Under the pieces are notes generated by a model. It saw only the letters and a list, made by a program, of their open reading frames with translations. It did not search any database and was not told the DNA's origin. Below are positions 1 through 9,811 of a stretch of DNA of 64,000 nucleotides, one piece after another. A program made the translations under genes and the position numbers. The stretch is from positions 248,001-312,000 of the forward strand of contig VRZD01000002.1 of assembly GCA_016743235.1 (NCBI GenBank). The letters run 5' to 3'. Within the stretch, counting starts at the first letter, position 1, and every line of letters starts with the position of its first letter. The DNA is from Pantanalinema sp. GBBB05 (GTDB lineage Bacteria > Cyanobacteriota > Cyanobacteriia > Leptolyngbyales > Leptolyngbyaceae).

Positions 1-1184
1 TGGTGGTAAGGATTACAGCTAGCGGAGATGTGATTCCGGTACAGAAACTCAACTTGAATCCTAAACAAGCAGGTCGATTAGCCGCGTTATATGTGGAACA
101 GGGCGATCGCGTGAGTCAGGGTCAACTCATCGCTCGCATGGATAGCAGTGAACTGGAAGCTCAACAGCGCCAAGCTCAGGCAGAGTTAGCCCGAGCCGAA
201 GCGAATCTGGCGTTGTTACAAGCGGGGACACGCCCAGAAGTGATCAATCAAGCGCAGGCAACCGTAGAACAAGCCGAGGCTGAAGTGAATGCCGCCCAGG
301 TGCGATTGAATTTAGCTTCTACCCGAGTAGCGCGCAATCAAAGCTTGCAGGCAGAAGGCGCAATCACCCGCGATCGCTTAGACGAAGTCTTGAATGAACA
401 ACAGAGTGCCAGAGCGAATCTAGAGCAAGCCCAGGCTCGGTTGAATAATGCCCGACAACAGTTGAATCAACAGGAAAATGGACCACGAACCCAGGAGATT
501 CAACAAGCGATCGCGCAGGTGAATAGTGCCAGAGCTAGTCTGCAACGGATTGACACCCAACTGGCGGATACCGAGATTCAAGCTCCGTTTGCGGGGATTA
601 TTACTCAGAAGAATGCAGTCGTAGGGGATTACGTCACTCCAACTAGCTTTTCCTCCAGTACCTCAGCCGCCACCTCGATCGTCACGCTGGCCAATGATTT
701 AGAAATTCTGGCAAAAGTCCCAGAGGTAGATATTGGGCAGATCAAGCCCGGTCAAGCGGTGGAACTGAAAACGGATGCCTTTCCTAAACAGACCTTTAAA
801 GGAGTGGTACGGCTGATTTCCCCAGAAGCCAAAGAAGATCCGACGCAAAAAGGGGTCATTACCTTTGAAGTCCGGATTCGAATTGCGACTGGGAAGAATC
901 AACTTCGCTCAGGCATGACGACCGATGTGGCGTTCTTGGGCAATCGTCTACAAGATGCCCTGATGGTACCGAGTGTAGCGATCGTGACAGATAAAGGACA
1001 AACCGGCGTTTTAGTGCCTGGAAGTAACAACAAACCGAAGTTTCAGCCCGTTACGATCGGCTCCAGTATTGGCAACGAAACCCAAGTTTTAGAAGGGGTG
1101 AAGGTGGGAGACGCGGTATTTGTTGAGTTGCCAGAGGGGCAAAAGCTGGAAGACATCACCAAGGGAATAGATAAACAACCGTAG
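1..1184 (+). CDS. HlyD/MacA-family efflux periplasmic adaptor (5' partial)
   Basis: Membrane-fusion (adaptor) subunit of a tripartite ABC efflux system; it would link an inner-membrane MacB-type transporter to an outer-membrane channel. The reading frame is open from the left window edge, so the N-terminal membrane anchor lies outside; the GTG at position 3 is probably not the real start. Visible are a split biotinyl-lipoyl domain (start about residues 5-45 and the IQAPFAGIIT segment near 190), a long Ala/Gln/Glu-rich coiled-coil hairpin between them (about 50-185), and beta-barrel and membrane-proximal domains after it (VPEVDIGQIKPGQAV onward). The permease gene follows after 39 nt and the ATPase gene after that, so the three form an operon. 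The substrate cannot be read from sequence. A DevB-type glycolipid exporter role is an alternative, but the partner permease looks MacB-like. Confidence 0.9.
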   Translation, partial: VVRITASGDVIPVQKLNLNPKQAGRLAALYVEQGDRVSQGQLIARMDSSELEAQQRQAQAELARAEANLALLQAGTRPEVINQAQATVEQAEAEVNAAQVRLNLASTRVARNQSLQAEGAITRDRLDEVLNEQQSARANLEQAQARLNNARQQLNQQENGPRTQEIQQAIAQVNSARASLQRIDTQLADTEIQAPFAGIITQKNAVVGDYVTPTSFSSSTSAATSIVTLANDLEILAKVPEVDIGQIKPGQAVELKTDAFPKQTFKGVVRLISPEAKEDPTQKGVITFEVRIRIATGKNQLRSGMTTDVAFLGNRLQDALMVPSVAIVTDKGQTGVLVPGSNNKPKFQPVTIGSSIGNETQVLEGVKVGDAVFVELPEGQKLEDITKGIDKQP

Positions 1185-1223
1185 TTAGGAGCCAATCGAG
1201 ACTTTAGGGTTGGAAGGGCAAAT

Positions 1224-2441
1224 ATGGACTTAGTCGAAAGCAGTAGAATGGCAGTCAAAACCCTGACTGCTAACAAGCTCCGGAGTACGTTAACCATGTT
1301 AGGCATCATCATTGGCAATGCCTCAGTGATTGCCATGATTGGGATTGGTCAGGGGGCGCAAAAGTTGGCATCAGAGCAGTTCGAATCCTTAGGTCCAAAT
1401 GTGTTGTTTGTCACCCCAGGCAGCCGGGAAGCCCGCAACCGCACGTTTGATTTGCCGCGAACGCTAGTGTTGGAAGACGCGAAGGCAATCGCGACTCAAG
1501 TCCCCTCAATTAATGAAGTGGCAGCACAACGGCAGAGCCAGTTACCGGTGGTGTATCGCAACCTCAACACCAACTCCCTTGTCGTGGGCACGACACCAGA
1601 ATTCCTCTCTGTCCGCAACTTTGACATGGCGCGGGGACGGTTTATCTCTAATCAGGATGTAGAGCGGAATACGCAAGTTGTAGCGCTGGGGTCGGATGTA
1701 GCCACTCGCTTCTTCGGTAATCGCGATCCGATCGGGGAACAGATCCGGATTCGCGGCTTAAGTTTTCAGGTGATTGGCGTCCTGCGGTCTAAGGGCGCAT
1801 TTCTGGGCAATAACCAGGATGATGCCGTTTATATCCCGATTACGACTCAAGCAAACCGTCTGGCGGGACAAACCTCACCCTATGGGTTGGATTTGACCTT
1901 TATCTCGATCTCAGCCAAGAACGAAGCCAGTATTCGCGCGGCTGAATTTCAGATTACCAACCTGTTACGACTGCGCCACAAGATCACCGATCGGGATGAC
2001 TTCACAGTGCAAACTCAGAAAGACATCTTGAATATTGTCGGCACGATTACGGGTGGCTTAACGGCAATGCTCGCCGCGATCGCCGCCATTTCCCTCCTCG
2101 TCGGTGGCATTGGCATTATGAATATCATGCTGGTGTCAGTCACCGAACGGACTCAAGAAATTGGTCTCCGCAAAGCGATCGGAGCTTCCCAGCAAGACAT
2201 CTTGATCCAGTTCATCATTGAAGCCGTAATTCTGTCGGCGGCTGGTGGTTTGATGGGAACGGCGATCGGGGTCGGTGGCATTATGCTGGTTGGGGCATTC
2301 ACCCCCTTACAAGCTGGAATTTCGACAGGAGCCATTGCGATCGCTGTGGGCGTTTCCGGCGGTATTGGACTATTCTTCGGTGTCGTCCCTGCCCGGCAAG
2401 CGGCGAAACTCGATCCGATCGTGGCACTCCGCAGTGCCTAA
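1224..2441 (+). CDS. MacB-like ABC transporter permease (FtsX family)
   Basis: Integral-membrane subunit of the efflux ABC transporter encoded with its neighbours. The 405-residue protein has the type VII (MacB/FtsX) layout: one N-terminal transmembrane helix (LRSTLTMLGIIIGNASVIAMI), a large periplasmic domain (about residues 45-270), and three C-terminal helices (about 275-395). The motif ERTQEIGLRKAIGAS between helices 2 and 3 is typical of FtsX-family permeases, where it meets the ATPase. Unlike E. coli MacB the ATPase is a separate polypeptide, encoded 24 nt downstream. Start chosen at the ATG 39 nt after the adaptor stop, after a purine-rich stretch. Mechanotransmission across the membrane is known for the family; the cargo is unknown. 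Confidence 0.92.
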   Translation: MDLVESSRMAVKTLTANKLRSTLTMLGIIIGNASVIAMIGIGQGAQKLASEQFESLGPNVLFVTPGSREARNRTFDLPRTLVLEDAKAIATQVPSINEVAAQRQSQLPVVYRNLNTNSLVVGTTPEFLSVRNFDMARGRFISNQDVERNTQVVALGSDVATRFFGNRDPIGEQIRIRGLSFQVIGVLRSKGAFLGNNQDDAVYIPITTQANRLAGQTSPYGLDLTFISISAKNEASIRAAEFQITNLLRLRHKITDRDDFTVQTQKDILNIVGTITGGLTAMLAAIAAISLLVGGIGIMNIMLVSVTERTQEIGLRKAIGASQQDILIQFIIEAVILSAAGGLMGTAIGVGGIMLVGAFTPLQAGISTGAIAIAVGVSGGIGLFFGVVPARQAAKLDPIVALRSA

Positions 2442-2465
2442 TCACCCCTCTTCTTCACACGTTTT

Positions 2466-3188
2466 ATGCCTACCTCTGTGATTGTTCGTCTGGAAGATAT
2501 CTATAAAATTTACGGCACTGGTGAAACGGAAGTGCGCGCCCTGGCGGGTGTCAATCTAGCGATCGAACAGGGTGAATACTGTTCAATTATGGGGGCATCG
2601 GGTTCCGGTAAATCCACCATGATGAATATCATTGGTTGCCTCGATAAGCCGACCTCGGGACGCTACTACCTGGATAATATGGATGTCTCCACATTGGATG
2701 ACACCGCGCTTGCCCATGTCCGGAATCGCAAACTGGGGTTTGTCTTTCAACAGTTTCACCTGCTGCCGCAGTTAACAGCGCTAGAAAATGTCATGTTGCC
2801 GTTAGTTTATGCCAATGTGCCCGAACGCGAACGCAAAGACCGAGCGGCTGAAGCGTTAACCAAGGTTGGGTTAGCCCATCGCTTAAACAACCGTCCGAAT
2901 CAGCTTTCCGGTGGTCAACAACAACGGGTTGCCATTGCCCGCGCGATCGTCGGTCGCCCTGTGTTACTGCTGGCAGATGAACCAACCGGAGCGTTGGATT
3001 CCCGCACGACCGTGGAAATTCTAGAGATTTTTACCGAACTGAATGCCAGTGGCATGACCGTAGTGATGGTGACGCATGAACCGGATGTGGCTCGTCAAAC
3101 CCGCCGGATTATTTGGTTCAAAGATGGGAACGTGATGAACCCACAACTGACCCCCGATGAACTGTCTCACTTAATGGCTGCCGCTTAA
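2466..3188 (+). CDS. MacB/LolD-like ABC transporter ATP-binding subunit
   Basis: Cytoplasmic ATPase that powers the adjacent permease. The 240 residues contain Walker A (GASGSGKST, about 43-51), Q-loop ([10 protein letters not shown]), signature [14 protein letters not shown] (about 147), Walker B ([13 protein letters not shown]) and the switch histidine (VMVTHE). Overall length and motifs match the MacB/LolD/FtsE subfamily. The ATG lies 24 nt after the permease stop, in operon with both upstream genes. No terminator is obvious in the 125 nt before the next gene. Confidence 0.95.
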   Translation: MPTSVIVRLEDIYKIYGTGETEVRALAGVNLAIEQGEYCSIMGASGSGKSTMMNIIGCLDKPTSGRYYLDNMDVSTLDDTALAHVRNRKLGFVFQQFHLLPQLTALENVMLPLVYANVPERERKDRAAEALTKVGLAHRLNNRPNQLSGGQQQRVAIARAIVGRPVLLLADEPTGALDSRTTVEILEIFTELNASGMTVVMVTHEPDVARQTRRIIWFKDGNVMNPQLTPDELSHLMAAA

Positions 3189-3313
3189 ATTAGCAATACC
3201 TTACGCTTCATGAAGTCGCCTTAAAGCTAGGGAAGTCCGTACCTCTGGAGACGGATGGGACTTGGTAGAATGGGCGATGCAATCAGACGATCTTTTGCAA
3301 GAGAACACTCATC

Positions 3314-4063
3314 ATGACGCAGACCACCGAATCGACGATCGGCCTGGATATTCCCAGTTTAGATACTGAACTGACCAATCAAACTCCCCAAAAAATTCTG
3401 GAACGGGCGCTCAGCTTATTCGACAATATCGCTATTTCCTTCAGTGGCGCTGAAGATGTTGTCCTGATTGATATGGCACACCGGATTAATCCCAACGTCA
3501 AAGTGTTTAGTTTGGATACCGGACGGCTGCACTCGGAAACCTATCAATTTATCGATCGCGTCAGAAAGCACTACGGCATCACGATCGATATTATGTACCC
3601 AGATGCAGCGCAAGTAGAAGCGCTCGTGCGCGAAAAAGGTTTATTCAGCTTTTACGAAGACGGTCATAAAGAGTGCTGCGATGTTCGTAAAGTCGCGCCC
3701 CTGCGCCGGAAGCTATCGACGCTGGATGCCTGGATTACCGGACAACGGAAGGATCAAAATCCCTCGACTCGTGCCACTGTGCCCACAGTCCAAGTAGATG
3801 GCGCGTTTTCCTCCGGCGATCGCCAACTGATTAAATTCAATCCTTTGGCAAATTGGACTTCGGCGGAAGTCTGGTTCTACATCCGGGCTTACGAAGTACC
3901 TTACAACTCCTTACATGAAAAGGGCTTTGTCAGCATTGGCTGTGAACCCTGTACCCGTGCAGTGCTACCGAACCAGCATGAGCGAGAAGGTCGCTGGTGG
4001 TGGGAAGATGCTGGCAAGAAAGAATGTGGTCTACACGCTATTAACCAAACCCAAAACTCATAA
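3314..4063 (+). CDS. cysH: Adenylyl-sulfate (APS) reductase type CysH with Fe-S cysteine pairs
   Basis: Reduces activated sulfate (APS, possibly also PAPS) to sulfite with thioredoxin in assimilatory sulfur metabolism. The 249-residue protein has the ATP-pyrophosphatase-like P-loop [10 protein letters not shown] (about 42) and two cysteine pairs: KECCDVRK (about 119) and GCEPCTRA (about 212), followed by KKECGLH near the C-terminus. In this family the CC/CxxC set binds a [4Fe-4S] cluster and marks APS-using (assimilatory, plant/bacterial) reductases; the last Cys is the catalytic one. Its stop overlaps by 6 nt the end of the convergent SbcD-like gene. A second reductase without the Fe-S cysteines lies at 5370-6101. 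The APS rather than PAPS preference is inferred from the cysteines. Confidence 0.93.
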   Translation: MTQTTESTIGLDIPSLDTELTNQTPQKILERALSLFDNIAISFSGAEDVVLIDMAHRINPNVKVFSLDTGRLHSETYQFIDRVRKHYGITIDIMYPDAAQVEALVREKGLFSFYEDGHKECCDVRKVAPLRRKLSTLDAWITGQRKDQNPSTRATVPTVQVDGAFSSGDRQLIKFNPLANWTSAEVWFYIRAYEVPYNSLHEKGFVSIGCEPCTRAVLPNQHEREGRWWWEDAGKKECGLHAINQTQNS

Positions 4064-5359
4064 CAAGCGCAGTTGAGTATCTTGAGGTTCTAAGGTGCGA
4101 TCGCTATCTGGCGTGGAATCATCGGCTAGATTCAGCCAGGTAGCGGCTTCGGCTGACAATAATCCTTGTGCCGCATCGATCATTTCGGTGGCGATTTCGC
4201 GTAAATCGTCGCGATTGGTCAGGTAAGTTTTGAGAGCAACTAAGGGATCGAGGCTACCGCCTGCGCCTAATTCGGGTACCCGCGATCGATTAAACTGACT
4301 CACCAACTCTGGACGAATCGTGTAACTATGCGCCGGAGTGAGCATCTGATGTAAGGCAGGTTGATCAATGGTATCCAGTTGATCCGATCGCAGATAGTAA
4401 ATTAACCGCACTACTGCATCCTGAATCAGTTCTGGCTGAAGGGCACCAAATAACGTTGCTTGCGGATCTTCAGCGGCAGATAGATCGACTTCGATCGTCC
4501 GAAAACAGCGGACGGCGACCGGACAAAATTCAAATCGAGTTTGACCTCGCTTCAGGTGGACTAAGACAAACCCTTTGTCTTCCTTTTCCTCACTGAAATC
4601 GACCCGTTCAATGCTGCCGGGATACACCACCGGTGGCTGTTCACATAACACCTGATGGCGATGCACATGCCCTAACGCCACGTAATCAAAACAGGAACGG
4701 GTAAGGAGAGGTAGCGGGACGGTAAAACCTTTTCCCACGGACAAAAACCGCTCTGAGCCATAGCTCGCAGTATCCACCATTAAGTGTGCCAGTAGGACGG
4801 TTGGTAAATTGGGGTCGAGTTGGCGAATTTCGCCTTCCATTGCTAGCCGTAAGCGATCGCCCAACACTTGATTCACTTCTCCCATTGACAACCCTTCAGC
4901 TTCGGGACGGGTCAGCAAGGTCGATCGCGTCAGCCAGGGTAAAGTCATCACCTGCACAGTGCCCTTGGGGGTTTGAATTCGGTGGGTTTCCAGCCGATCG
5001 CCGACGACAAAGCCGGGAACTCCCAGAGTCCGATAAATGCAGAGGCTAGCTCCGCCTTGTCCTTGTGTATGCTGATCATGGTTGCCGACTAATAACACTG
5101 TCGGAATGTCGGCATCGGCTAACCGGCGAAATTGACTGGCGAAGGCTTCCTGCACATAGGGAGGGGGGGTGGCATCGGGGAAGGCATCACCGCCAAATAG
5201 CACCAGATCAACGGGTTCGGCAATGGCACGATCGATACAACAGGCCAGGGTTTGAACAAAATCCTCCAGACGAGTATTCAGTCCGGTTTCGGGGTTAATT
5301 TGCCCATGCGAAAACCCACTTCCCATGTGGATATCGGACAGATGGAGGATTTTGATCAT
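4058..5359 (-). CDS. sbcD: SbcD/Mre11-type exonuclease subunit D
   Basis: Metallophosphoesterase of the Mre11/SbcD class, which with an SbcC/Rad50 ATPase cuts hairpins and blocked DNA ends. The 433-residue protein shows the ordered two-metal motifs: SDIH (residue 8), GGDAFPD (about 55), GNHDQ (about 95), AHLM (about 194) and GHVHRH (about 232), then a capping domain. No SbcC gene is in the window. It starts with ATG and ends inside the tail of the convergent APS reductase gene; upstream it is separated by 10 nt from the PAPS reductase gene, so the two minus-strand genes may be co-transcribed although functionally unrelated. A second homologue lies at 10182-11444. Confidence 0.88.
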   Translation of the reverse strand: MIKILHLSDIHMGSGFSHGQINPETGLNTRLEDFVQTLACCIDRAIAEPVDLVLFGGDAFPDATPPPYVQEAFASQFRRLADADIPTVLLVGNHDQHTQGQGGASLCIYRTLGVPGFVVGDRLETHRIQTPKGTVQVMTLPWLTRSTLLTRPEAEGLSMGEVNQVLGDRLRLAMEGEIRQLDPNLPTVLLAHLMVDTASYGSERFLSVGKGFTVPLPLLTRSCFDYVALGHVHRHQVLCEQPPVVYPGSIERVDFSEEKEDKGFVLVHLKRGQTRFEFCPVAVRCFRTIEVDLSAAEDPQATLFGALQPELIQDAVVRLIYYLRSDQLDTIDQPALHQMLTPAHSYTIRPELVSQFNRSRVPELGAGGSLDPLVALKTYLTNRDDLREIATEMIDAAQGLLSAEAATWLNLADDSTPDSDRTLEPQDTQLRLL

Positions 5360-5369
5360 AAGAACTTGC

Positions 5370-6101
5370 TCAAAAATGAATGCCGCACTCTAGCTTGTCG
5401 GTATCTCGCCAGCCTCCAGCGTTAGTGGCTTCCCCATCGGCGATCGCGGTGGTAATGGGTTCGTCATCAATCGTGGCATAGCCCTGATCATGCAGCGGAT
5501 TGTAGATGACATCATGCTCAAATACATAAGCCCAGGTTTCCTTGCGCGACCAGGTGGCAAGGGGATTCACCTTCAGGCGCTGCTGCGAATCTAACTCAAA
5601 AATCGGCAGGTTAGCATGGGCGGCTGACTGATCTCGCCGTTCTCCAGTGATCCAGGCGATCGTCTTCAGCTCTGCCAACCCTCGCTCTAACGGTTCTACT
5701 TTAGTGAGCTGATGAAACCTATCGACATCCGTTTCCCATAAAGCTTTGCCATATTTTTTAGTAAAAGCTGCACGGGAATTCACGGTCTGAATCCGGTAGA
5801 TTTGTAAGTTCAGGTTGTACAGTCCTTGCGCTCTCGCCACCAGCTCTAGCGTTTCGGGGAAGTGGTGCAGGGTATCAAGAAATAAAACGGGAATTGGAGC
5901 AGCGGGTCTTAACTCCCGGTAGAGCAAATCCGTGATCAGCACGTCATCGACGTTAAAGGTACTGGTCTGGACTAACCCCGTTGGAAAGTTCTCAAGACAC
6001 CAGGCAAGAATGGCGTTGGGATTCGCCTTCTCAAACCTCTGGTTCAGCTTCTTCAGGTCAAGTTTGACGGGTTGGATCAGAGGTTTGGTCGATTGAGTCA
6101 T
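5370..6101 (-). CDS. cysH: PAPS reductase (thioredoxin-dependent) CysH, Fe-S-free type
   Basis: Reduces 3'-phosphoadenylyl sulfate to sulfite using thioredoxin. About 243 residues with LVQTSTFNVDDVLITDLL (substrate-binding loop), VLFLDTLHHFPET, WITGERRDQSA and the C-terminal catalytic KLECGIHF. The CC and CxxC pairs that hold the Fe-S cluster in APS reductases are absent (DDEPITTAI occupies the place of the second pair), so this is the E. coli/cyanobacterial PAPS type. Start placed at the ATG at 6101 (MTQSTKPL); an in-frame TTG 42 nt upstream would add 14 poorly conserved-looking residues. It precedes the SbcD gene by 10 nt. Confidence 0.92.
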   Translation of the reverse strand: MTQSTKPLIQPVKLDLKKLNQRFEKANPNAILAWCLENFPTGLVQTSTFNVDDVLITDLLYRELRPAAPIPVLFLDTLHHFPETLELVARAQGLYNLNLQIYRIQTVNSRAAFTKKYGKALWETDVDRFHQLTKVEPLERGLAELKTIAWITGERRDQSAAHANLPIFELDSQQRLKVNPLATWSRKETWAYVFEHDVIYNPLHDQGYATIDDEPITTAIADGEATNAGGWRDTDKLECGIHF

Positions 6102-6207
6102 GTTGCGCTGTCGGCTGCCGATCGTCCTTTCTACGATACCCAAATACGGTACGCTCAGGGAAGGGAACGCTGGGTAGAGAAGATAGGGAGATGAGGGGGA
6201 GGAGACG

Positions 6208-6504
6208 ATGACGCATCGACTAATTCTTTACAGCAAGCCGGGATGCCATTTATGTGAAGGGTTGCAGGAAAAATTAGAACAGATCCAAGGGTTAGATTTT
6301 ACGCTAGAGGTGCGAGATATCACCAGCCGTGACGATTGGTTTCAAGCCTATCAATTTGAGATTCCGATGTTGGTACTGGAAACAACGGCTGAACCAAATG
6401 GAGAGCCTGCCACCTACCCAATTCCCCGCCCCTCTCCCCGGGCTAGCGTGAAGCAGTTGGAGCAGATGTTACAGAAATATTGGCAAAATCGTCCTACACA
6501 ATAG
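6208..6504 (+). CDS. Glutaredoxin-family (DUF836-like) thiol protein
   Basis: Small thioredoxin-fold protein of 98 residues. It begins LILYSKPGCHLCEGLQ, giving a CxxC redox motif at about residues 13-16, followed by an alpha/beta pattern and a cis-Pro-like EIPMLV segment at about 51, as in glutaredoxin-like DUF836 proteins. A Pro-rich bend (IPRPSPRAS) precedes the last helix. The ATG follows a strong purine-rich ribosome site (gggggaggag). MurE starts 26 nt downstream, so the two are probably co-transcribed. Specific redox partner unknown. Confidence 0.8.
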   Translation: MTHRLILYSKPGCHLCEGLQEKLEQIQGLDFTLEVRDITSRDDWFQAYQFEIPMLVLETTAEPNGEPATYPIPRPSPRASVKQLEQMLQKYWQNRPTQ

Positions 6505-6529
6505 AAGCAATTTGTGAGGAGTTGATGAC

Positions 6530-8032
6530 ATGAAATTGCGTGAGTTGTTAGCGGTGCTTGCCGATGCTCATATTCCCACGGAGCATCCAGCCTTAGAGAT
6601 GGAGGTGAAGGGACTATCCACCAATTCCCTGGCTTGCGAACCCGGAGATTTGTTTGTTGGGATGCCAGGAACTCGCGTAGATGGCGGTGATTTCTGGTCA
6701 GGGGCGATCGCGGCAGGAGCGATCGCGGCAGTGATATCCCCACAAGCGGCAGCGAAGGCACTGAGTAAACCGGAAGCCCAGGATCCTTGCATTATTTCAG
6801 CAACGGATATGTCGGCAGCCTGTGCGCGACTGGCGACAGCATTTTATGGTTATCCTACCCAAAAGCTGAAATTGGTGGGAGTCACAGGCACCAATGGCAA
6901 AACGACGACGACCCATTTAATTGAATTTCTGCTGCATCAAACCCAAAAGCCAACAGCCTTAATGGGAACGCTCTACACGCGGTGGCAGGGTTTCCAGCAG
7001 ACCGCCAGCCACACGACCCCGTTTGCAGTGGACTTACAGCGTCAGCTAGCCGAAGCGGTAGCCGCAGGATGTGAGTATGGCGTGATGGAAGTCAGTTCCC
7101 ATGCTTTAGCCCAGGGGCGGGTCTTAGGCTGTGGTTTTGAGGTGGCTGTATTCACCAACCTGACCCAGGATCATCTGGACTTCCACCAGGATATGGAAGA
7201 TTACTTCTCAGCCAAAGCTTTACTGTTTACCGATAATTATCTGACCGGACGCGCCATTATTAACCAGGATGATCCCTACGGGCAACGGTTAATCTCACAA
7301 CTCGATCGCGCCCGAGTTTGGAGTTACAGTACATCCGACTCTAGCGCCGATTTATGGACGAGCGATCTAACCTATGGGGCGACGAGTGTGAGTGGTACGT
7401 TACATACACCACTCGGGAAAATTGCCTTTAACTCACCGCTGGTCGGACAGTTTAATCTAGCCAATTTATTAGCGGCGGTGGGAGCAGCGTTACATTTGGG
7501 TTTAGATCTGCCGACGATCGCGGCTGCACTACCTCAATTTGGCGGTGTACCGGGGCGGATGGAGCAGGTGCAGATCAGTCCGAATCAAGACATTAGTGTG
7601 ATTGTGGACTATGCCCATACTCCGGATAGTTTGGAGAATTTACTCAAAGCCGCGCGTCCGTTTATTCCCGGTCGGATGATTTGCGTGTTTGGCTGTGGCG
7701 GCGATCGCGATCGTACCAAACGACCACAGATGGGGCGGATTGCCGCAGATCTGGCAGATGTTGCCGTTGTGACTTCCGATAATCCTCGTACCGAAGATCC
7801 AGAACGAATTTTGCAGGATATTTTGGCTGGAATTTCTCCTGAAGCAAATCCGACTGTAATCGGCGATCGGGCTGTGGCAATTCGGACGGCGATTTTGCAA
7901 GCTCAACCGGGTGATGGGGTGTTAATTGCGGGCAAAGGTCATGAAGATTACCAAATTTTAGGGACAGAGAAAATTCATTTTGACGATCGGGAACAGGCAC
8001 GAGCCGCCTTAAGCGATCGATTATCGGCTTAA
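6530..8032 (+). CDS. murE: UDP-MurNAc-L-Ala-D-Glu:meso-diaminopimelate ligase
   Basis: Cytoplasmic Mur ligase adding meso-diaminopimelate to the peptidoglycan precursor. The 500 residues show the N-terminal UDP-binding domain, the ATP-binding loop GVTGTNGKTTTTH (about 118), the carbamylated-lysine region (YFSAKALLF), and the C-terminal domain with the DNPR motif (TSDNPRTEDP, about 406) that selects diaminopimelate over lysine. Length is normal for the family. Start: ATG after a gaggag ribosome site, 26 nt behind the glutaredoxin-like gene. In the cell it works with Alr (55.7 kb here) upstream in the same pathway, though the genes are unlinked. Confidence 0.97.
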   Translation: MKLRELLAVLADAHIPTEHPALEMEVKGLSTNSLACEPGDLFVGMPGTRVDGGDFWSGAIAAGAIAAVISPQAAAKALSKPEAQDPCIISATDMSAACARLATAFYGYPTQKLKLVGVTGTNGKTTTTHLIEFLLHQTQKPTALMGTLYTRWQGFQQTASHTTPFAVDLQRQLAEAVAAGCEYGVMEVSSHALAQGRVLGCGFEVAVFTNLTQDHLDFHQDMEDYFSAKALLFTDNYLTGRAIINQDDPYGQRLISQLDRARVWSYSTSDSSADLWTSDLTYGATSVSGTLHTPLGKIAFNSPLVGQFNLANLLAAVGAALHLGLDLPTIAAALPQFGGVPGRMEQVQISPNQDISVIVDYAHTPDSLENLLKAARPFIPGRMICVFGCGGDRDRTKRPQMGRIAADLADVAVVTSDNPRTEDPERILQDILAGISPEANPTVIGDRAVAIRTAILQAQPGDGVLIAGKGHEDYQILGTEKIHFDDREQARAALSDRLSA

Positions 8033-8200
8033 CACCTGGGGAATCAAAGACTGCCAGATCAAAAAGAGTTGGTAAAATGACGATGCATAGAGGATTGCAT
8101 TCTACTGAATCATACTGACCCCCGACTCCAGAAAACCTGCCTGGTCTGGTAGCCATGCCATCAGGTGACACTTCTTGTTGCCCTTCCCATTGCATTGTTC

Positions 8201-9811
8201 ATGAATTCACCGTCAGCTTCCGATGTTTCGCTGTATGAGCTAGCCTTGGCAATGGAGCCACCTCCCCCTGTGCTTCAGGTTAGCCCTGCCACCCTCAAGT
8301 CCGTGCTTGATTCCATCTTGCAACTGCTAATTGAGCAGGAAATGCCTGCGGTGGTATGGGCAAAGTTGCCTCGGGGAGATGTTTGGCAACTAGAGGTAGA
8401 ACGCTATGCGACTTTAGTGGGGGTTCCGAAAGCCATTTATCTCTTTAAGTCGCAACGGGATGAGGGCGAAGATGCCGGAGCAGTGAATTTGCCACTCTCC
8501 AGTAATGGTGATGAAGATGTCAGTAAGCTGATTGTTCCTAGTCCTGCTGCATCCGTAATTGTCAACGTGCCCCTCGCGCCAGAGAGCCAACTACGGCGGG
8601 AGTACTTTTTGGTCATCTGGTCGGCACAATTTAGAGGGGTGTTACTAGCGCATCGTCCGCGCTCAATCCAGCAAGTCAGCAAAACGATCCCCTTGGCGCT
8701 GGTAGATAGTGTGGCAATGTCTGGGCAACTTGGTCAAATCACCACCTCGGAAGAGCCCCCAGAACGGAAGCAACTATTACTGACGGTTTGTTCCTTTGAA
8801 CAGCGCTTAGTTGAGCAGATTTTAGCTGGGTTAGAACAGGCGATCGCGGCATCCCAGGCAATAGAAGACCTGGTTCCAGAGGCGAGTGCCTATCTCCCCG
8901 ATGGTAGTAAGATTACCGAGCAATGGCAGCAATTTCTCACCGAAATGCCAGTGACAGCTCCAGCCGATTTGGACTGGTTAGGGCGATTATTTGGTAAACA
9001 ACTCCAACACCAAGAGGAAAACTGGCAACGGGGAACGATTTACCGCAAACAGGCAGAACTGGCAGAGACGCTACGGATTCAAAACGAAGAACTCTTGGAT
9101 TCCTTACGACTCAAGGATGAGTTTTTAAATAATGTGGGTCAGGAATTACGCACTCCCTTGACTACCATTAAAACAGCGTTGAGTTTACTGAATTCACCAA
9201 GCCTGAAACCGAACCAGCGCCAGCGATATATGGATTTGATTGCGAAAGAGTGCGATCGCCAAAGTTCGTTGATCACCAGTTTGCTGAATTTAGTGCAGCT
9301 AGAACAGGTCGTAGATCAAACGACGCTACCACCACTAAAAATTTCGGATGTGGTTCCAGGAGTGGTGAGCACGTATCAACCCCTGGCGGAAGAGAAAGGA
9401 GTCATGCTGGCATACACGGTGCCAGAAGATCTACCGACCGTTTCCTGTGTGAATAACTGGCTGCGGCAAATTGTGATCAATTTGTTACACAACAGTATTA
9501 AATTCACTCCCCGAGGTGGACAGGTGTGGGTTCGCGCCAAGCAGCAGGGCGACTACGTCCAACTAGAGTTTCGGGATACGGGCATTGGCATTTCTCCTAG
9601 CGAGATTCCCAAAATTTTCGATCGCTTCTATCGAGTTCGCCAATCCGGGGATGACAGCAGCGGTGCCGGATTAGGACTAACGATCGTACAACAACTGCTG
9701 CTGCATTGTGGTGGGTCGATTTCCGTGAAAAGCAAGATCGGGGAGGGGTCTGTGTTTAATGTACTGTTGCCCATCCACAAAACCCCATCCGAATCTGCTC
9801 CGTTCACTTAA
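8201..9811 (+). CDS. DICT-domain sensor histidine-kinase-like protein without the H-box His
   Basis: Soluble sensor protein (about 536 residues). The N-terminal ~260 residues resemble the cyanobacterial DICT sensory domain (LYELALAMEPPPPVLQVSP..., QLRREYFLVIWS...FRGVLLAHRP). It is followed by a short linker helix, a HisKA-type dimerisation region (about 315-375) and a HATPase_c domain with N-box NLLHNSIKFT, G1 DTGIGI, and G2 GAGLGLTIV. The H-box reads VGQELRTPLTT: the normal phospho-accepting His is Gln (codon CAG at about 9139). The ATP site looks intact, so it could act as an ATP-binding pseudokinase or scaffold. Start put at the ATG at 8201 rather than the GTG at 8165 (which would add a hydrophobic stretch). 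It ends directly at the convergent DUF4090-type gene. Confidence 0.85.
   Translation: MNSPSASDVSLYELALAMEPPPPVLQVSPATLKSVLDSILQLLIEQEMPAVVWAKLPRGDVWQLEVERYATLVGVPKAIYLFKSQRDEGEDAGAVNLPLSSNGDEDVSKLIVPSPAASVIVNVPLAPESQLRREYFLVIWSAQFRGVLLAHRPRSIQQVSKTIPLALVDSVAMSGQLGQITTSEEPPERKQLLLTVCSFEQRLVEQILAGLEQAIAASQAIEDLVPEASAYLPDGSKITEQWQQFLTEMPVTAPADLDWLGRLFGKQLQHQEENWQRGTIYRKQAELAETLRIQNEELLDSLRLKDEFLNNVGQELRTPLTTIKTALSLLNSPSLKPNQRQRYMDLIAKECDRQSSLITSLLNLVQLEQVVDQTTLPPLKISDVVPGVVSTYQPLAEEKGVMLAYTVPEDLPTVSCVNNWLRQIVINLLHNSIKFTPRGGQVWVRAKQQGDYVQLEFRDTGIGISPSEIPKIFDRFYRVRQSGDDSSGAGLGLTIVQQLLLHCGGSISVKSKIGEGSVFNVLLPIHKTPSESAPFT

Noticed and set aside
1..3188. DevBCA glycolipid exporter
   Set aside because: The same three subunit types occur, but the permease has the MacB-like N-terminus and ERTQEIGLRKAIGAS motif; called MacAB-like. 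DevBCA remains a weaker alternative.
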